Source: Flavobacterium sp. MFBS3-15 (GTDB lineage: Bacteria > Bacteroidota > Bacteroidia > Flavobacteriales > Flavobacteriaceae). Taken from it: 64,000 nucleotides of DNA. Made by a program: the position numbers and the translations under genes. The notes beneath the pieces are model-generated. The model did not search any database and was not told the DNA's origin. It was given only the letters and a program-made list of their open reading frames with translations. How positions within the stretch are numbered: the stretch's first letter is position 1; the number at the start of each line of letters is the position of its first letter. Positions 27,488 through 36,004 of this stretch are shown here, piece by piece. Where the stretch lies: positions 186,001 through 250,000 of the forward strand of contig NZ_JAPCHV010000002.1 in the NCBI RefSeq assembly GCF_026107645.2, written 5' to 3'.

Positions 27488-28564
27488 CTAAGCGACAACT
27501 TCCGCAATAGCCTCATTGGAAAGCAGTTCGAGTAATGATTTTTCCTGGGCGTTGAGTTCACCTTTTAGTGGTTTATCGTCACATTTGTACTTGGCTATGC
27601 TTCCGTTCTCAAATGCAGCTATGACAGTTGGGTGAACATAATATTTCCTGCATACCGTCCGTGTATTGCCCAGCTTTTCAGCCACGGAATCCAACACGGC
27701 TACAATTTTCTTCTTGCAGTCAGACTCGCTTACGAATTCGCCGCACTCATGGAAAGCACAGAGGGCATTAAGGCTGCCGGCCCACGCACGAAAATCCTTT
27801 GCGGTAAAGTCCTCTCCCGATATTTCCTTAATATAGCTGTTCACATCTCCTGAGCCGATAGTATGGCGCCTGCCTTCATCATCCAGGTACTGGAACAGTT
27901 CCTGGCCGGGTATATCCCTGCATTTCTTTACAAGGTTGGCCATGCGGCGGCTTTGCAGCTTAATTTTGTGCTTTACGCCTTTTTTGCCTACAAATTCAAA
28001 ATTGACTGTAGCACCGTCAAATTTTACGTGTTTATCGCGAAGCGTTGTCAGTCCAAAGGAACCATATAATTTTTTGTAGGCATCATTGCCAATACGGATG
28101 TTGGTAAGTTCAATCAGCTTTACCACAAGGGCAATAACTTTCTCATACGGCAGTCCTTTGCGTGCCAGGTCCTTATCCACCTGTTCGCGAATATGCGGCA
28201 GCGCTTCGGCAAACCTCCGCAGGCGGAAGAATTTTGATTGGTTGCGTATCTTGTTCCAATGCGGGTGGTAGCGGTATTGTTTACGGCCTTTCGCGTCGAT
28301 TCCGGTAACTTGCAGGTGGCCATTTTCAAAGGGCGATATCCAAACATCGTTCCAGGCCGGGGGAATTACCAGTTTTTTAATCCTGTCAAGCGTATCCTTG
28401 TCTTTTACCGTTTTTCCTTCTTCATCTGCATAGTAAAAGCCGCTGCCCTTCCGTTTCCTGTAAAAGCCTTTATCTGACTTTAGAGAATAGCGAAGTCCAA
28501 CGGCTTTTGCAGTTATTTTGGGATCGCTCCCTATTTTTTCGAGCTTTTGCTGTAACCGGTTCAT
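27488..28564 (-). CDS. DNA topoisomerase IB (poxvirus/bacterial type)
   Basis: 358 residues, the usual bacterial TopIB length. The N-terminal domain has [14 protein letters not shown] and [19 protein letters not shown], both diagnostic of bacterial/poxvirus TopIB. The catalytic domain has [13 protein letters not shown] with the catalytic Arg, and the nucleophilic tyrosine lies in VCRKYYVHP (about Tyr309). It relaxes supercoils by a 3'-phosphotyrosine intermediate. Overlaps the upstream 103-residue gene by 4 bases. Confidence 0.92.
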   Translation of the reverse strand: MNRLQQKLEKIGSDPKITAKAVGLRYSLKSDKGFYRKRKGSGFYYADEEGKTVKDKDTLDRIKKLVIPPAWNDVWISPFENGHLQVTGIDAKGRKQYRYHPHWNKIRNQSKFFRLRRFAEALPHIREQVDKDLARKGLPYEKVIALVVKLIELTNIRIGNDAYKKLYGSFGLTTLRDKHVKFDGATVNFEFVGKKGVKHKIKLQSRRMANLVKKCRDIPGQELFQYLDDEGRRHTIGSGDVNSYIKEISGEDFTAKDFRAWAGSLNALCAFHECGEFVSESDCKKKIVAVLDSVAEKLGNTRTVCRKYYVHPTVIAAFENGSIAKYKCDDKPLKGELNAQEKSLLELLSNEAIAEVVA

Positions 28565-28872
28565 GACTGCTGCCCGGCCCTTCCTTTAATGGTCATGTCG
28601 AGTAGTACCTTTGCGGCACTATTCTCGTTGTAAGCGCCGGGGCTTGCTACAAACACGCCTTTTTCGCCATCCTTCGACTTGATCCCATATACGGTAGCCT
28701 CATCGCCCGGATCGCTTTCGCCCTCATAGCGGTAAATATGCTCGATGGTAAAATCTTCGCAATGGTTTTTAATGCGCTCCTCTTCAAGATTGAAGTCGGT
28801 CGTATAACCCTTTTCGTTCAGGTCCTGTAACGCCTTCGATACGGTGGCGTAATGATACATCTGTCTGTCCAT
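28561..28872 (-). CDS. Conserved small protein coupled to topoisomerase IB
   Basis: 103 residues, acidic, soluble. It begins [20 protein letters not shown] and contains [20 protein letters not shown] and a G-V-F-V-A core. Similar small proteins in Bacteroidota carry the uninformative label phosphoribosylpyrophosphate synthetase, but nothing here resembles that enzyme (no PRPP-binding loop). The ATGA-type 4-base overlap with the topoisomerase start indicates translational coupling. Function unknown. Confidence 0.7.
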   Translation of the reverse strand: MDRQMYHYATVSKALQDLNEKGYTTDFNLEEERIKNHCEDFTIEHIYRYEGESDPGDEATVYGIKSKDGEKGVFVASPGAYNENSAAKVLLDMTIKGRAGQQS

Positions 28873-28977
28873 GATTTCTTTGATTTATGTTAGCTGTTTT
28901 ATTTAATTTAAAGTTACCCAATACAATCTTCTTATTACGCCAACGGATTGTTAAGGTTTTTCTTAAGGTTTTTGTAA

Positions 28978-29074
28978 ATTTCAGATTTCAGATTGAGCTT
29001 CCCCGGGAATGGCTAGTGACAAGGTTTAAGGGAATGATTGGTAAATCTGAAATCTAGAATCTGAAATCTGAAAT
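28978..29074. repeat. Palindromic intergenic repeat (TTTCAGATT family), copy 2
   Basis: The left arm, starting ATTTCAGATTTCAGATTGAG (28978-28997), pairs with the right arm ending TCTGAAATCTGAAAT (29060-29074). Same family as 27374-27480, with a different loop. It lies directly upstream of rnpB and ends 8 bases before its -7 element. Confidence 0.8.
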
Positions 29075-29081
29075 AATAACG

Positions 29082-29089
29082 TACTTTTG
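29082..29089 (+). promoter_or_regulatory. -7 element of the rnpB promoter
   Basis: TACTTTTG is an exact TAnnTTTG element, ending 5 bases before the first base of the P1 stem. A -33 TTG is not clear because the palindromic repeat occupies that position. Confidence 0.5.
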
Positions 29090-29091
29090 CG

Positions 29092-29402
29092 CCAGCAGGC
29101 CGCCTTATCGCGTTCTAACGAGCGAGGAAAGTCCGGACACCAGAGGGCAGCATAGCGGGTAACGCCCGTCACCGTGGTTTGCAGAGCCGCGGGAGGACAA
29201 GTGCAACAGAAAGTATGTACAGGTCATGCTGTAGTGAAACCAGGTAAACTCTATGCGGTGAAATGCCATGTATACCGGCTATATGTAGGGCGGCCCGCCC
29301 GATGCCGGGGGGTAGGCAGATTGAGTGCTTGCAGTAATGCAGCATCCAGATAAATGATAAGGACCCCGCGGGGGTACAGAATCCGGCTTACAGGCCTGCT
29401 TT
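29092..29402 (+). ncRNA. rnpB: RNase P RNA, bacterial class A
   Basis: About 310 bases. The P1 stem is closed by AGCAGGCC (29094-29101) and GGCCTGCT (29393-29400). The universally conserved blocks are present in order: GAGGAAAGTCCGGACACC near 29144-29161, ACAGAAAG near 29206, and the 3' block AGAATCCGGCTTACAGGCC. It is the catalytic RNA that removes tRNA 5' leaders. A T-rich run follows the P1 closing strand and may end the transcript. Confidence 0.95.
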
Positions 29403-29429
29403 ATTTTTTATGAATCCAAAAGAAGTATC

Positions 29430-31865
29430 TTATTCTTTAACTACTTTCTTAGTTATTATTTCATTGCCCTTTTTTAATTGTAAAAAGTAAATTCCTTTAC
29501 TTAAAAAACCAATGTCAAAATACTCTTCACTTGTTACACCCGAGAATACTTGCTGTCCAAGTCTGTCATAAATTGTGATACCATACTTATCATACTCCTT
29601 CGACCAGTAAATTTTTCCGGAAGTCGGATTCGGGTAAAATAATGTTCCCGGTATGTCATCAACCGTTATAGCTTCTGAACCAAGTGTTGAACTATTGAGA
29701 TAAATACTTGTACGGCCAATAAAATAATAGCTTGTCGCTATATCCGGTTTGCCGTCATTATTAAGATCTGTAATATCAATATCGCGGGAGAGACTGGGTG
29801 TTTCCCCCAAATTGTCAATTTCAACTTTGGTGTATGTACTTCCGTTATATATAAATGCTATAAGTTCTTCGTCAAATTCTCCTCCATAAGAACGGATTGA
29901 AACACCTACTATATCATTGTATCCATCGCCATTGATATCACTTACCGAAAATGTATCTAAGCTTTCTATTCCTATTACGGATGGAGATGTAGAAAAAGTG
30001 CCATTAGTATTCATTATTCTATGAACACCATAGGGACTATATTGGTATGTGGAAGAGGTGATAATATCCAAATAGCTATCGTTATTCAGGTCAGCTAACT
30101 TTATTACTTCTGTAGACATCGTTGCTATATAACTCACTGTAAATAAGCCATTACCCAAATTAATACATAAATGTATGCGCGAAGTATCATCAGAAACAGA
30201 AACAATATCGATATCACCATCATTGTCAATATCCCCAGCGGCTATAGCGCTTGGCCTAAAGCCGTAAATGGATGTTGTAATATATGTGATTTGCTCAAAA
30301 TTAAAGTTTCCTGAATTAATAATTTTTCCTACTCCAAGTTGGGGTGATGTAAAAGTTACAAGTATATCCTGCTTTGCATCATTGTTAATATCAGAAATTT
30401 CAACATCAACTGGATATGAAGTAAAATTTAACGTATTTACAAGAGAAAATGATGCATCTCCCATATTTCGGTAAAGATCTATTTTGGTAGTTGAGAACGC
30501 AATTATATCTGTAAAGCCATCATTATCTAAATCTGCAATTTCTATTTTTTGGGCGTAAATGTCATTGAATATATTTGTCAGTATTTTATTGGCGGAAAAA
30601 TTTCCATTTCCCATGTTCTTATTCCAAACTAATGTTCGGTAACCTGACAAAATATCATTAAATCCGTCATTATCAATGTCAAATATACGTATTGCAGATG
30701 TTGCTCCCAAATATATATCCAGTATGTTTTCCTGATAATTGTTTTCAGGCTGGCTATAGGTAAAATAAGATATTTTGCATTTATTTGATTGATTATTTGT
30801 AAATGAGGAAACAAAAATTTCTAGTATCCCGTCATTATCTAAATCCTCGGTAAGTAATGTTTTAGCTCCTGTAAACTCATTTGTTATGCTTGTCAGGGGA
30901 TCAAATCCATTGCCATTATTTTTATTAATACCGATTCCAAAGCTATTTTTGGTGACAATATCAATGAGGCCGTCACCATCTGTATCTTTTACAATTATCA
31001 TTGATGGATTACTCGGGATATTATCGATTATAATGTCCCCGTCAAAAGTTTCACCCCCCTGGTTTAATATGGCGCTTAACTTAGCCTCCCCTGAATTATA
31101 AATAAGGTCTGGATAGCTATCATTATTAATATCTGCAAAATCTATTTTTTCATTATAAACATAGGCATTGATCTGGATTGGTTGTGAAAAGTTGCCATTG
31201 CCATTGTTTTTATTCCAGTAAATATTATTAGAATAGTTTAAAAGCGTGATGATTTCTGGTAAATTATCATTATCCAGATCCTTAAGCATTACTTTTTTAA
31301 CATTATAATTAAACTCGCTGATCACATCTTTATCCTGGAAAGTGCCATCTCCGTTATTGATATACAAAACCACCTGCTGGTCATTATATATCCCGGCAAT
31401 AATATCCTGGAAACCATCATTATTTACATCCGTGGTTGCTAAAGATTGCGGACTGTCTACAGATGCCCCAACAATTATTTCTGTAGAGAAATTGTCATTT
31501 CCAAGGTTTTGATACCAAACTATTTTATCATCAAACTGGCTGGCAGCAATTATATCAACAAGCCCGTCATTATTCAGGTCTGTAGCATGTAAACTTTTAG
31601 GAATATTTAAATCTTCTGATATTAGAAGTGGCTTGCTGTGATATAAATCCCCATTTACATTCTTATACCAAATAATATTATTGGCATAATTGGATGAAAT
31701 GATCATTTCTTTAAAACCGTCATTATTGAGGTCGGCGCTAATTACATCCGTAATATCTGAAGGAGCATAATCCCTGCTAAAAAGTATATTTTCAGGTTCA
31801 AAACCAATCTGTGAAAATGCAATTGAAAAATTCAAAATCGTAATAATCGTAATAATCCTTTTCAT
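29430..31865 (-). CDS. Secreted FG-GAP/VCBS repeat protein with T9SS sorting domain
   Basis: 811 residues from the ATG at 31865; earlier in-frame starts lie inside rsmD and are unlikely. A signal peptide (MKRIITIITI..AFSQ) is followed by about a dozen VCBS/FG-GAP repeats with calcium-binding DxDNDG or DLNNDG loops (DLNNDGFKEMI, DVNNDGFQDII, DIDNDGFNDIL). This makes an integrin-like beta-propeller. It ends with a type A T9SS sorting domain (LFYPNPTSGKIYW, then ITKKVVKE). Probably displayed on or released from the surface as a binding protein. Starts 1 base after the rsmD stop. Confidence 0.88.
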   Translation of the reverse strand: MKRIITIITILNFSIAFSQIGFEPENILFSRDYAPSDITDVISADLNNDGFKEMIISSNYANNIIWYKNVNGDLYHSKPLLISEDLNIPKSLHATDLNNDGLVDIIAASQFDDKIVWYQNLGNDNFSTEIIVGASVDSPQSLATTDVNNDGFQDIIAGIYNDQQVVLYINNGDGTFQDKDVISEFNYNVKKVMLKDLDNDNLPEIITLLNYSNNIYWNKNNGNGNFSQPIQINAYVYNEKIDFADINNDSYPDLIYNSGEAKLSAILNQGGETFDGDIIIDNIPSNPSMIIVKDTDGDGLIDIVTKNSFGIGINKNNGNGFDPLTSITNEFTGAKTLLTEDLDNDGILEIFVSSFTNNQSNKCKISYFTYSQPENNYQENILDIYLGATSAIRIFDIDNDGFNDILSGYRTLVWNKNMGNGNFSANKILTNIFNDIYAQKIEIADLDNDGFTDIIAFSTTKIDLYRNMGDASFSLVNTLNFTSYPVDVEISDINNDAKQDILVTFTSPQLGVGKIINSGNFNFEQITYITTSIYGFRPSAIAAGDIDNDGDIDIVSVSDDTSRIHLCINLGNGLFTVSYIATMSTEVIKLADLNNDSYLDIITSSTYQYSPYGVHRIMNTNGTFSTSPSVIGIESLDTFSVSDINGDGYNDIVGVSIRSYGGEFDEELIAFIYNGSTYTKVEIDNLGETPSLSRDIDITDLNNDGKPDIATSYYFIGRTSIYLNSSTLGSEAITVDDIPGTLFYPNPTSGKIYWSKEYDKYGITIYDRLGQQVFSGVTSEEYFDIGFLSKGIYFLQLKKGNEIITKKVVKE

Positions 31866-31866
31866 G

Positions 31867-32427
31867 TTAATTTGTTTCATTATCCTTGTTCTCCACCTCA
31901 AAAAACGTAAAAATACTCCCGCCATACTTTTTCTCAAACGAAAAATGCTCTAAATGGTTCAACGGGGTATGCTTGGAATGCTCAATAATCATCATGCCAC
32001 CCTCATTAAGCAGATTATTTTCAAATACCTGGTTTACCACGCCCTCGAATTCCTTTTGGGTGGAATTGTAGGGTGGGTCGGCGACAACAATATCGTAGGT
32101 CGATTTATGCCCGCTCAGGAACTTGGACACGTCGCTTTTTACGGCAGAGATGTTGAAGTCAAAATCCGCTGCCGTCTGCTTGATGAATTTGATGCATCCG
32201 AAGTCGGCATCCACAGCCGTTATCGCTGCCGCGCCGCGCGACCCGAACTCATAGCTCAGGTTGCCCGTGCCGGAGAACAGGTCGAGCACTTTCAGGCCTT
32301 CAAAGTCGAACCGGTTGTTCAGGATATTGAACAGCGATTCTTTCGACATGTCTGTTGTTGGCCGTACAGGCAATCCTTTGGGCGGGCTTATCCTGCGGCC
32401 CTTGTATTTTCCGGAAATGATCCTCAT
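31867..32427 (-). CDS. rsmD: 16S rRNA (guanine-966-N2)-methyltransferase RsmD
   Basis: About 186 residues from the ATG at 32427, which overlaps the stop of the upstream DUF3822 gene; the open frame extends further but that part is inside DUF3822. It carries MRIISGKYKGRRI, typical of the RsmD start, RPTTDMSKESLFNIL, the SAM-binding DLFSGTGNLSYEFGS, and the catalytic VADPPYN. It methylates G966 of 16S rRNA. Its usual partner coaD is not adjacent; instead the DUF3822 gene precedes it, a common order in Bacteroidota. Confidence 0.92.
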   Translation of the reverse strand: MRIISGKYKGRRISPPKGLPVRPTTDMSKESLFNILNNRFDFEGLKVLDLFSGTGNLSYEFGSRGAAAITAVDADFGCIKFIKQTAADFDFNISAVKSDVSKFLSGHKSTYDIVVADPPYNSTQKEFEGVVNQVFENNLLNEGGMMIIEHSKHTPLNHLEHFSFEKKYGGSIFTFFEVENKDNETN

Positions 32428-33227
32428 GAGTTGAATAGTATAAAGTGTTCCAGCGCTTCCTGTTGGGTTTTGCCCCATTTTTCCTGTAATGCCGAAGTAT
32501 CATATAATGCAAGGTGCCTTATATACGTATAGGCCAGATGAAAGCACGGATGGCTTTCGTCAATTTTCCCAATCAACTGTACCCGGGCCGTTTCGGGGTT
32601 CAGGAACAGCTGCTCCATGGTAAACAGGAGGTAGTACAAAATGTCCTCCGGTGTTTTATATTCGAACGAATTGAACAGCAAAAGCTGTTGGTTGCGCACC
32701 ACTACAATCTCAAAGTGAGTTTCCTTTACATGCACAAAAACCTGCTTCTCATCAATATTTCTCGAAGCATCTAACAAACTGGTTACAAGCACGCTATTTA
32801 CGTTCTTATAATCAAATACTCCAAATTGGTCGATAAGGAAATTATTCACATTCATCAGGGGTACATACACATTGTTCAGCTCATAGCTGCCTATGGCATC
32901 GAACGCGAAAAAATCGGTTTCAAAAACCTTGGTGTTGTATTGCAGGTAGCTGCCCAAAAAGTTTTCATCAAACAGCGCACCGGGTACAAAGGTGTTGAAG
33001 CTGTTGTCGTGCAGCACCACTATCTCATCGTACGGACGGGTAAGCTGCGGGTGGTTCACGAACGCCTTCCAAAGCTCCTCCTCAATGGGGCTGTACTTTG
33101 AAAACGCTACTGATTTAAAGCTTGTCACCTCCCAGTTGAGCGTATCGAAACAACAGAATGACATGCCGTTTTGAGCAATCTGCAATGTGAGTTTCTTGTA
33201 ATTTTTAGCGGTAATGGTTTCGTTCAT
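32424..33227 (-). CDS. DUF3822 family protein
   Basis: 267 residues. The sequence (KKLTLQIAQNGMSFCCFD near the start, SLLDASRNIDEKQVFVHV in the middle, EDILYYLLFTMEQL towards the end) has the ASKHA/type-IV-pilus-ATPase-like fold pattern of DUF3822, a Bacteroidota-specific family of unknown role next to rsmD. The stop overlaps the rsmD start (ATGA), so the two are translationally coupled. No signal peptide. Confidence 0.85.
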   Translation of the reverse strand: MNETITAKNYKKLTLQIAQNGMSFCCFDTLNWEVTSFKSVAFSKYSPIEEELWKAFVNHPQLTRPYDEIVVLHDNSFNTFVPGALFDENFLGSYLQYNTKVFETDFFAFDAIGSYELNNVYVPLMNVNNFLIDQFGVFDYKNVNSVLVTSLLDASRNIDEKQVFVHVKETHFEIVVVRNQQLLLFNSFEYKTPEDILYYLLFTMEQLFLNPETARVQLIGKIDESHPCFHLAYTYIRHLALYDTSALQEKWGKTQQEALEHFILFNS

Positions 33228-33274
33228 CTGGCAACTGTGGTTGGGTTACAAATTTACATTGTTTTGGTTAGGGT

Positions 33275-33410
33275 TTAGCCACGAATTGCACGAATTACGT
33301 CAATTTTATAATTGCTTTTCCCGACTTTGATAAATCAATCCGTGAAAATCCGCTCGATCCGTGTCATCCGCGTTGCTTTAATTTGTGAAATTGGTGTAAT
33401 TCGTGGCTAA
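33275..33410. repeat. Palindromic intergenic repeat (GCCACGAATTACACG family), full copy
   Basis: The left arm TTAGCCACGAATTGCACGAA (33275-33294) pairs with the right arm containing GTGTAATTCGTGGCTAA (33394-33410). The loop carries ATCCGTGTCATCCG (33357-33370), identical to a segment at 12454-12467. The right arm reaches to within 18 bases of the helicase start and supplies its likely -33 element. Confidence 0.8.
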
Positions 33411-33423
33411 AATTTTATCTTTG
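33391..33423 (+). promoter_or_regulatory. Promoter of the RecD-like helicase gene, formed partly by a repeat
   Basis: TTGG at 33391-33394 lies inside the repeat arm. A 21-base spacer separates it from TATCTTTG at 33416-33423, an exact TAnnTTTG. The ATG is at 33428, so transcription would start at or inside the start codon. Confidence 0.45.
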
Positions 33424-33427
33424 AAAA

Positions 33428-34843
33428 ATGAATCCCACCGACTTCTACAAACTTCTCCGCAGGAAATTCCCATTCAATCCTACCGTAAAACAGGACATTT
33501 TCCTGCAAAAGGCGGCCGAGTTCATTACAAGGGATGATGACAGCCTTTTTGTACTGAAAGGCTACGCCGGTACAGGGAAGACCACAATTATTTCCACCAT
33601 AGTAAACCATTTGGCGGATGCCCAAAAAAAGTATGTGCTGCTGGCGCCCACAGGCCGCGCTGCAAAAGTAATTGCTGGCTATTCCAATAAGCCCGCTTTT
33701 ACCATCCATAAGCGAATCTACTTTCCTAAAAAGGGGAGTGGCGGCATGGTTGGGTTTACCTTGCAGCAAAACAAGTTCGTCAATACTATCTTCATAGTCG
33801 ATGAAGCCTCTATGATTTCCGACAGCATCCAGGAGTCAAAGATGTACGAGAATGGCTCCCTGCTGGACGACCTGATGTCCTATGTGTATTCAGGAAAAAA
33901 TTGCCGCATGATACTCATTGGCGACACCGCACAGCTGCCGCCCGTGAACTCCGACCTGAGCCCGGCATTGGACATTGAGTCGCTTGCGCAAAATTTCTTC
34001 CGGGACGTTCAGCACATCGAACTGGATGAAGTAATGCGCCAGGAGGAGAATTCGGGCATACTCTACAATGCAACCGAACTGCGGGAACTGCTCAAGACCG
34101 CATTTTTCGACGCATTCCAGTTTAAGCTGAAGGGCTTTAAGGACATCATCCGCCTTGTGGACGGGTATGACATACAGGATGCCATTAACCATGCCTACAG
34201 CAATTACAGCATTGAGGATACGGCTTTCATAGTGCGGTCCAACAAGCGCGCCAACCAGTACAACCAGCAGATACGCACCCGCATTTTATCGCGCGAAAGC
34301 GAACTTTCTGCCGGCGATTACATGATGGTCGTAAAGAATAACTATTTTTGGCTTGACGAAAAGAGTGAGGCCGGGTTCATTGCCAATGGCGACATTATCG
34401 AGGTACTGGAAATTTTCAGGATAGAAGAGCTGTACGGTTTTAAATTTGCTAGGGTAAAAGTCCGCATGGTCGACTATCCCGACGCAAAGCCGTTAGAAAC
34501 CATACTGCTACTGGATACCGTGGAGAGTGAATCGCCATCGCTCACCTATGAAGAGTCCAACCGCCTGTACAATGAAGTGATGAAGGATTACGAAGGCGAG
34601 CCGCAGTATCGCAAGTTTGTAAAGGTAAAGAACAACCCGCATTTCAATGCGCTGCAGGTTAAGTTCTCCTATGCCATTACCTGCCACAAGTCGCAGGGCG
34701 GACAATGGAACACGGTTTTCATAGAACAGCCGTACCTGCCGGAAGGAATAACAAAGGATTACATCAGGTGGCTGTATACGGCCATTACAAGGGCAAAAGA
34801 TAAATTATATTTGATAGGGTTTAAGGATGAGTTTTTTGAATAG
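33428..34843 (+). CDS. AAA/UvrD-family helicase, RecD-like
   Basis: 471 residues of a superfamily-1 DNA helicase core. Walker A is GYAGTGKTTIISTIV, motif Ia APTGRAAKVIAGYS, Walker B FIVDEASMISD and motif III GDTAQLPPV. It then has DEVMRQEENSGI, the C-terminal ITCHKSQGGQWN and the arginine motif YTAITRAKDKLYLIG. It is RecD2-like but lacks the long N-terminal domain, a form common in Bacteroidota. Probable role in DNA repair or recombination. ATG start immediately after a palindromic repeat. Confidence 0.88.
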   Translation: MNPTDFYKLLRRKFPFNPTVKQDIFLQKAAEFITRDDDSLFVLKGYAGTGKTTIISTIVNHLADAQKKYVLLAPTGRAAKVIAGYSNKPAFTIHKRIYFPKKGSGGMVGFTLQQNKFVNTIFIVDEASMISDSIQESKMYENGSLLDDLMSYVYSGKNCRMILIGDTAQLPPVNSDLSPALDIESLAQNFFRDVQHIELDEVMRQEENSGILYNATELRELLKTAFFDAFQFKLKGFKDIIRLVDGYDIQDAINHAYSNYSIEDTAFIVRSNKRANQYNQQIRTRILSRESELSAGDYMMVVKNNYFWLDEKSEAGFIANGDIIEVLEIFRIEELYGFKFARVKVRMVDYPDAKPLETILLLDTVESESPSLTYEESNRLYNEVMKDYEGEPQYRKFVKVKNNPHFNALQVKFSYAITCHKSQGGQWNTVFIEQPYLPEGITKDYIRWLYTAITRAKDKLYLIGFKDEFFE

Positions 34844-34982
34844 CCTCACCCCAGCCCTCTCCGAAGGAGATGGAGCAGCTACACTCAGACACAAAAAAAC
34901 GTTGACAAATTAATAATAACACAATAAGACACCCTGCTCCAACAGTGTCCTCTCCTTTGGAGAGGAGTCAGGAGAGGCCTAT
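34842..34982. repeat. Palindromic intergenic repeat (CCTCACCCCAGCCCTCTCC family)
   Basis: The left arm CCTCACCCCAGCCCTCTCCG continues GAAGGAGATGGAGCAG. It pairs with the right arm CTGCTCCA...CCTCTCCTTTGGAGAGGAGT and GGAGAGGC. The whole unit spans the gap between the helicase stop and the kdsB start, and could serve as the helicase transcript end. It contains the decamer AGCTACACTC at 34877-34886. Confidence 0.75.
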
Positions 34983-34988
34983 ATGACC

Positions 34989-35720
34989 ATGAAAACAATA
35001 GCCGTTATACCCGCACGATATGCAAGTACCCGCTTCCCTGCCAAGCTGATGCAGGACCTGGGGGGCAAGACCGTAATAACCCGAACCTACCAGGCAGCGC
35101 TCAATACAGGGCTGTTTGACGACGTGTTTGTTGTAACCGACTCTGATATTATTTATGACGAAATCGTGTCTAATGGCGGCAAGGCCATTATGAGCGTAAA
35201 GGAACACGAAAGCGGCAGCGACCGCATTGCGGAGGCCATAGAAAACCTCGACGTGGACATTGTGGTCAATGTGCAGGGCGATGAGCCGTTCATCAATAAA
35301 GAGCCGCTGGCCGACGTGCTGGAGGTTTTCAAGGGCGATGCTGCCCACGAGATTGACCTGGCCTCGGTAATGATGCACATCACTGATTGGGATGATATTG
35401 AAAACCCTAATAATGTGAAGGTAATAGTTGACCAGAAGAATTTTGCGCTGTATTTTTCACGCTCGGTAATACCTTACCCGAGAGATAAGGAAGCGGGGGT
35501 GCGGTACTTTCGCCACATAGGCATTTACGCGTTCCGCAAGCACGCGCTGCTGGATTTCTACAAGCTGCCCATGAAGTCGCTGGAGGCTACCGAAAAGCTG
35601 GAGCAGTTGCGTTACCTGGAATATGGTAAAAAGATAAAAATGGTAGAAACCGCCCATGCCGGAATAGGCATCGACACGCCTGAAGATTTGGAAAAGGCGA
35701 GGAAGATGCTGAAAGGTTAG
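34989..35720 (+). CDS. kdsB: 3-deoxy-manno-octulosonate cytidylyltransferase KdsB
   Basis: About 243 residues from the ATG at 34989; an in-frame ATG two codons earlier is also possible. It has the nucleotide-binding start [34 protein letters not shown], the CMP-KDO motif [39 protein letters not shown] and [15 protein letters not shown]. It activates KDO as CMP-KDO for lipid A core synthesis, so this is a Gram-negative cell envelope. Stands alone between repeats. Confidence 0.93.
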   Translation: MKTIAVIPARYASTRFPAKLMQDLGGKTVITRTYQAALNTGLFDDVFVVTDSDIIYDEIVSNGGKAIMSVKEHESGSDRIAEAIENLDVDIVVNVQGDEPFINKEPLADVLEVFKGDAAHEIDLASVMMHITDWDDIENPNNVKVIVDQKNFALYFSRSVIPYPRDKEAGVRYFRHIGIYAFRKHALLDFYKLPMKSLEATEKLEQLRYLEYGKKIKMVETAHAGIGIDTPEDLEKARKMLKG

Positions 35721-35726
35721 AAATTT

Positions 35727-36000
35727 TTGCCACGAATTACACGAATTTCACCAATTAGACAGGGTAAATAGTAACAGTCTAAATTTTGCTGAATTAAAAA
35801 ATTAACCACATAGGTACATAGCTTTTAGCGGTCGGGTACAGAATGTAATTAAGTGACACAGAGTGTGAAGCTTCGCTTCACTATGTTTTAACTATATGCG
35901 CTTTTAGACTATCAAGAGTTATAAAACCTATGTACCTATGTGGTTAAATGAATTTTTAGATAGTCGCTTACTGCAATTTGTGCAATTCGTTGCCTAAATA
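35727..36000. repeat. Nested palindromic repeats between kdsB and the LLM monooxygenase gene
   Basis: The outer element has a GCCACGAATTACACGAATTT arm near 35729 and an inverse GCAATTTGTGCAATTCGT arm near 35971. Inside it lies a second family with a perfect 20-bp inverted repeat: TTAACCACATAGGTACATAG (35802-35821) and its complement at 35928-35947. A further internal palindrome is around GAAGCTTCGCTTC. No gene is seen in the 284 bases. Confidence 0.85.
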
Positions 36001-36004
36001 GTTA

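Noticed and set aside
29430..31865. Repetitive DNA that might look like a tandem array or CRISPR
   Set aside because: The repeats are coding VCBS/FG-GAP units with variable spacing and protein-level, not DNA-level, conservation.
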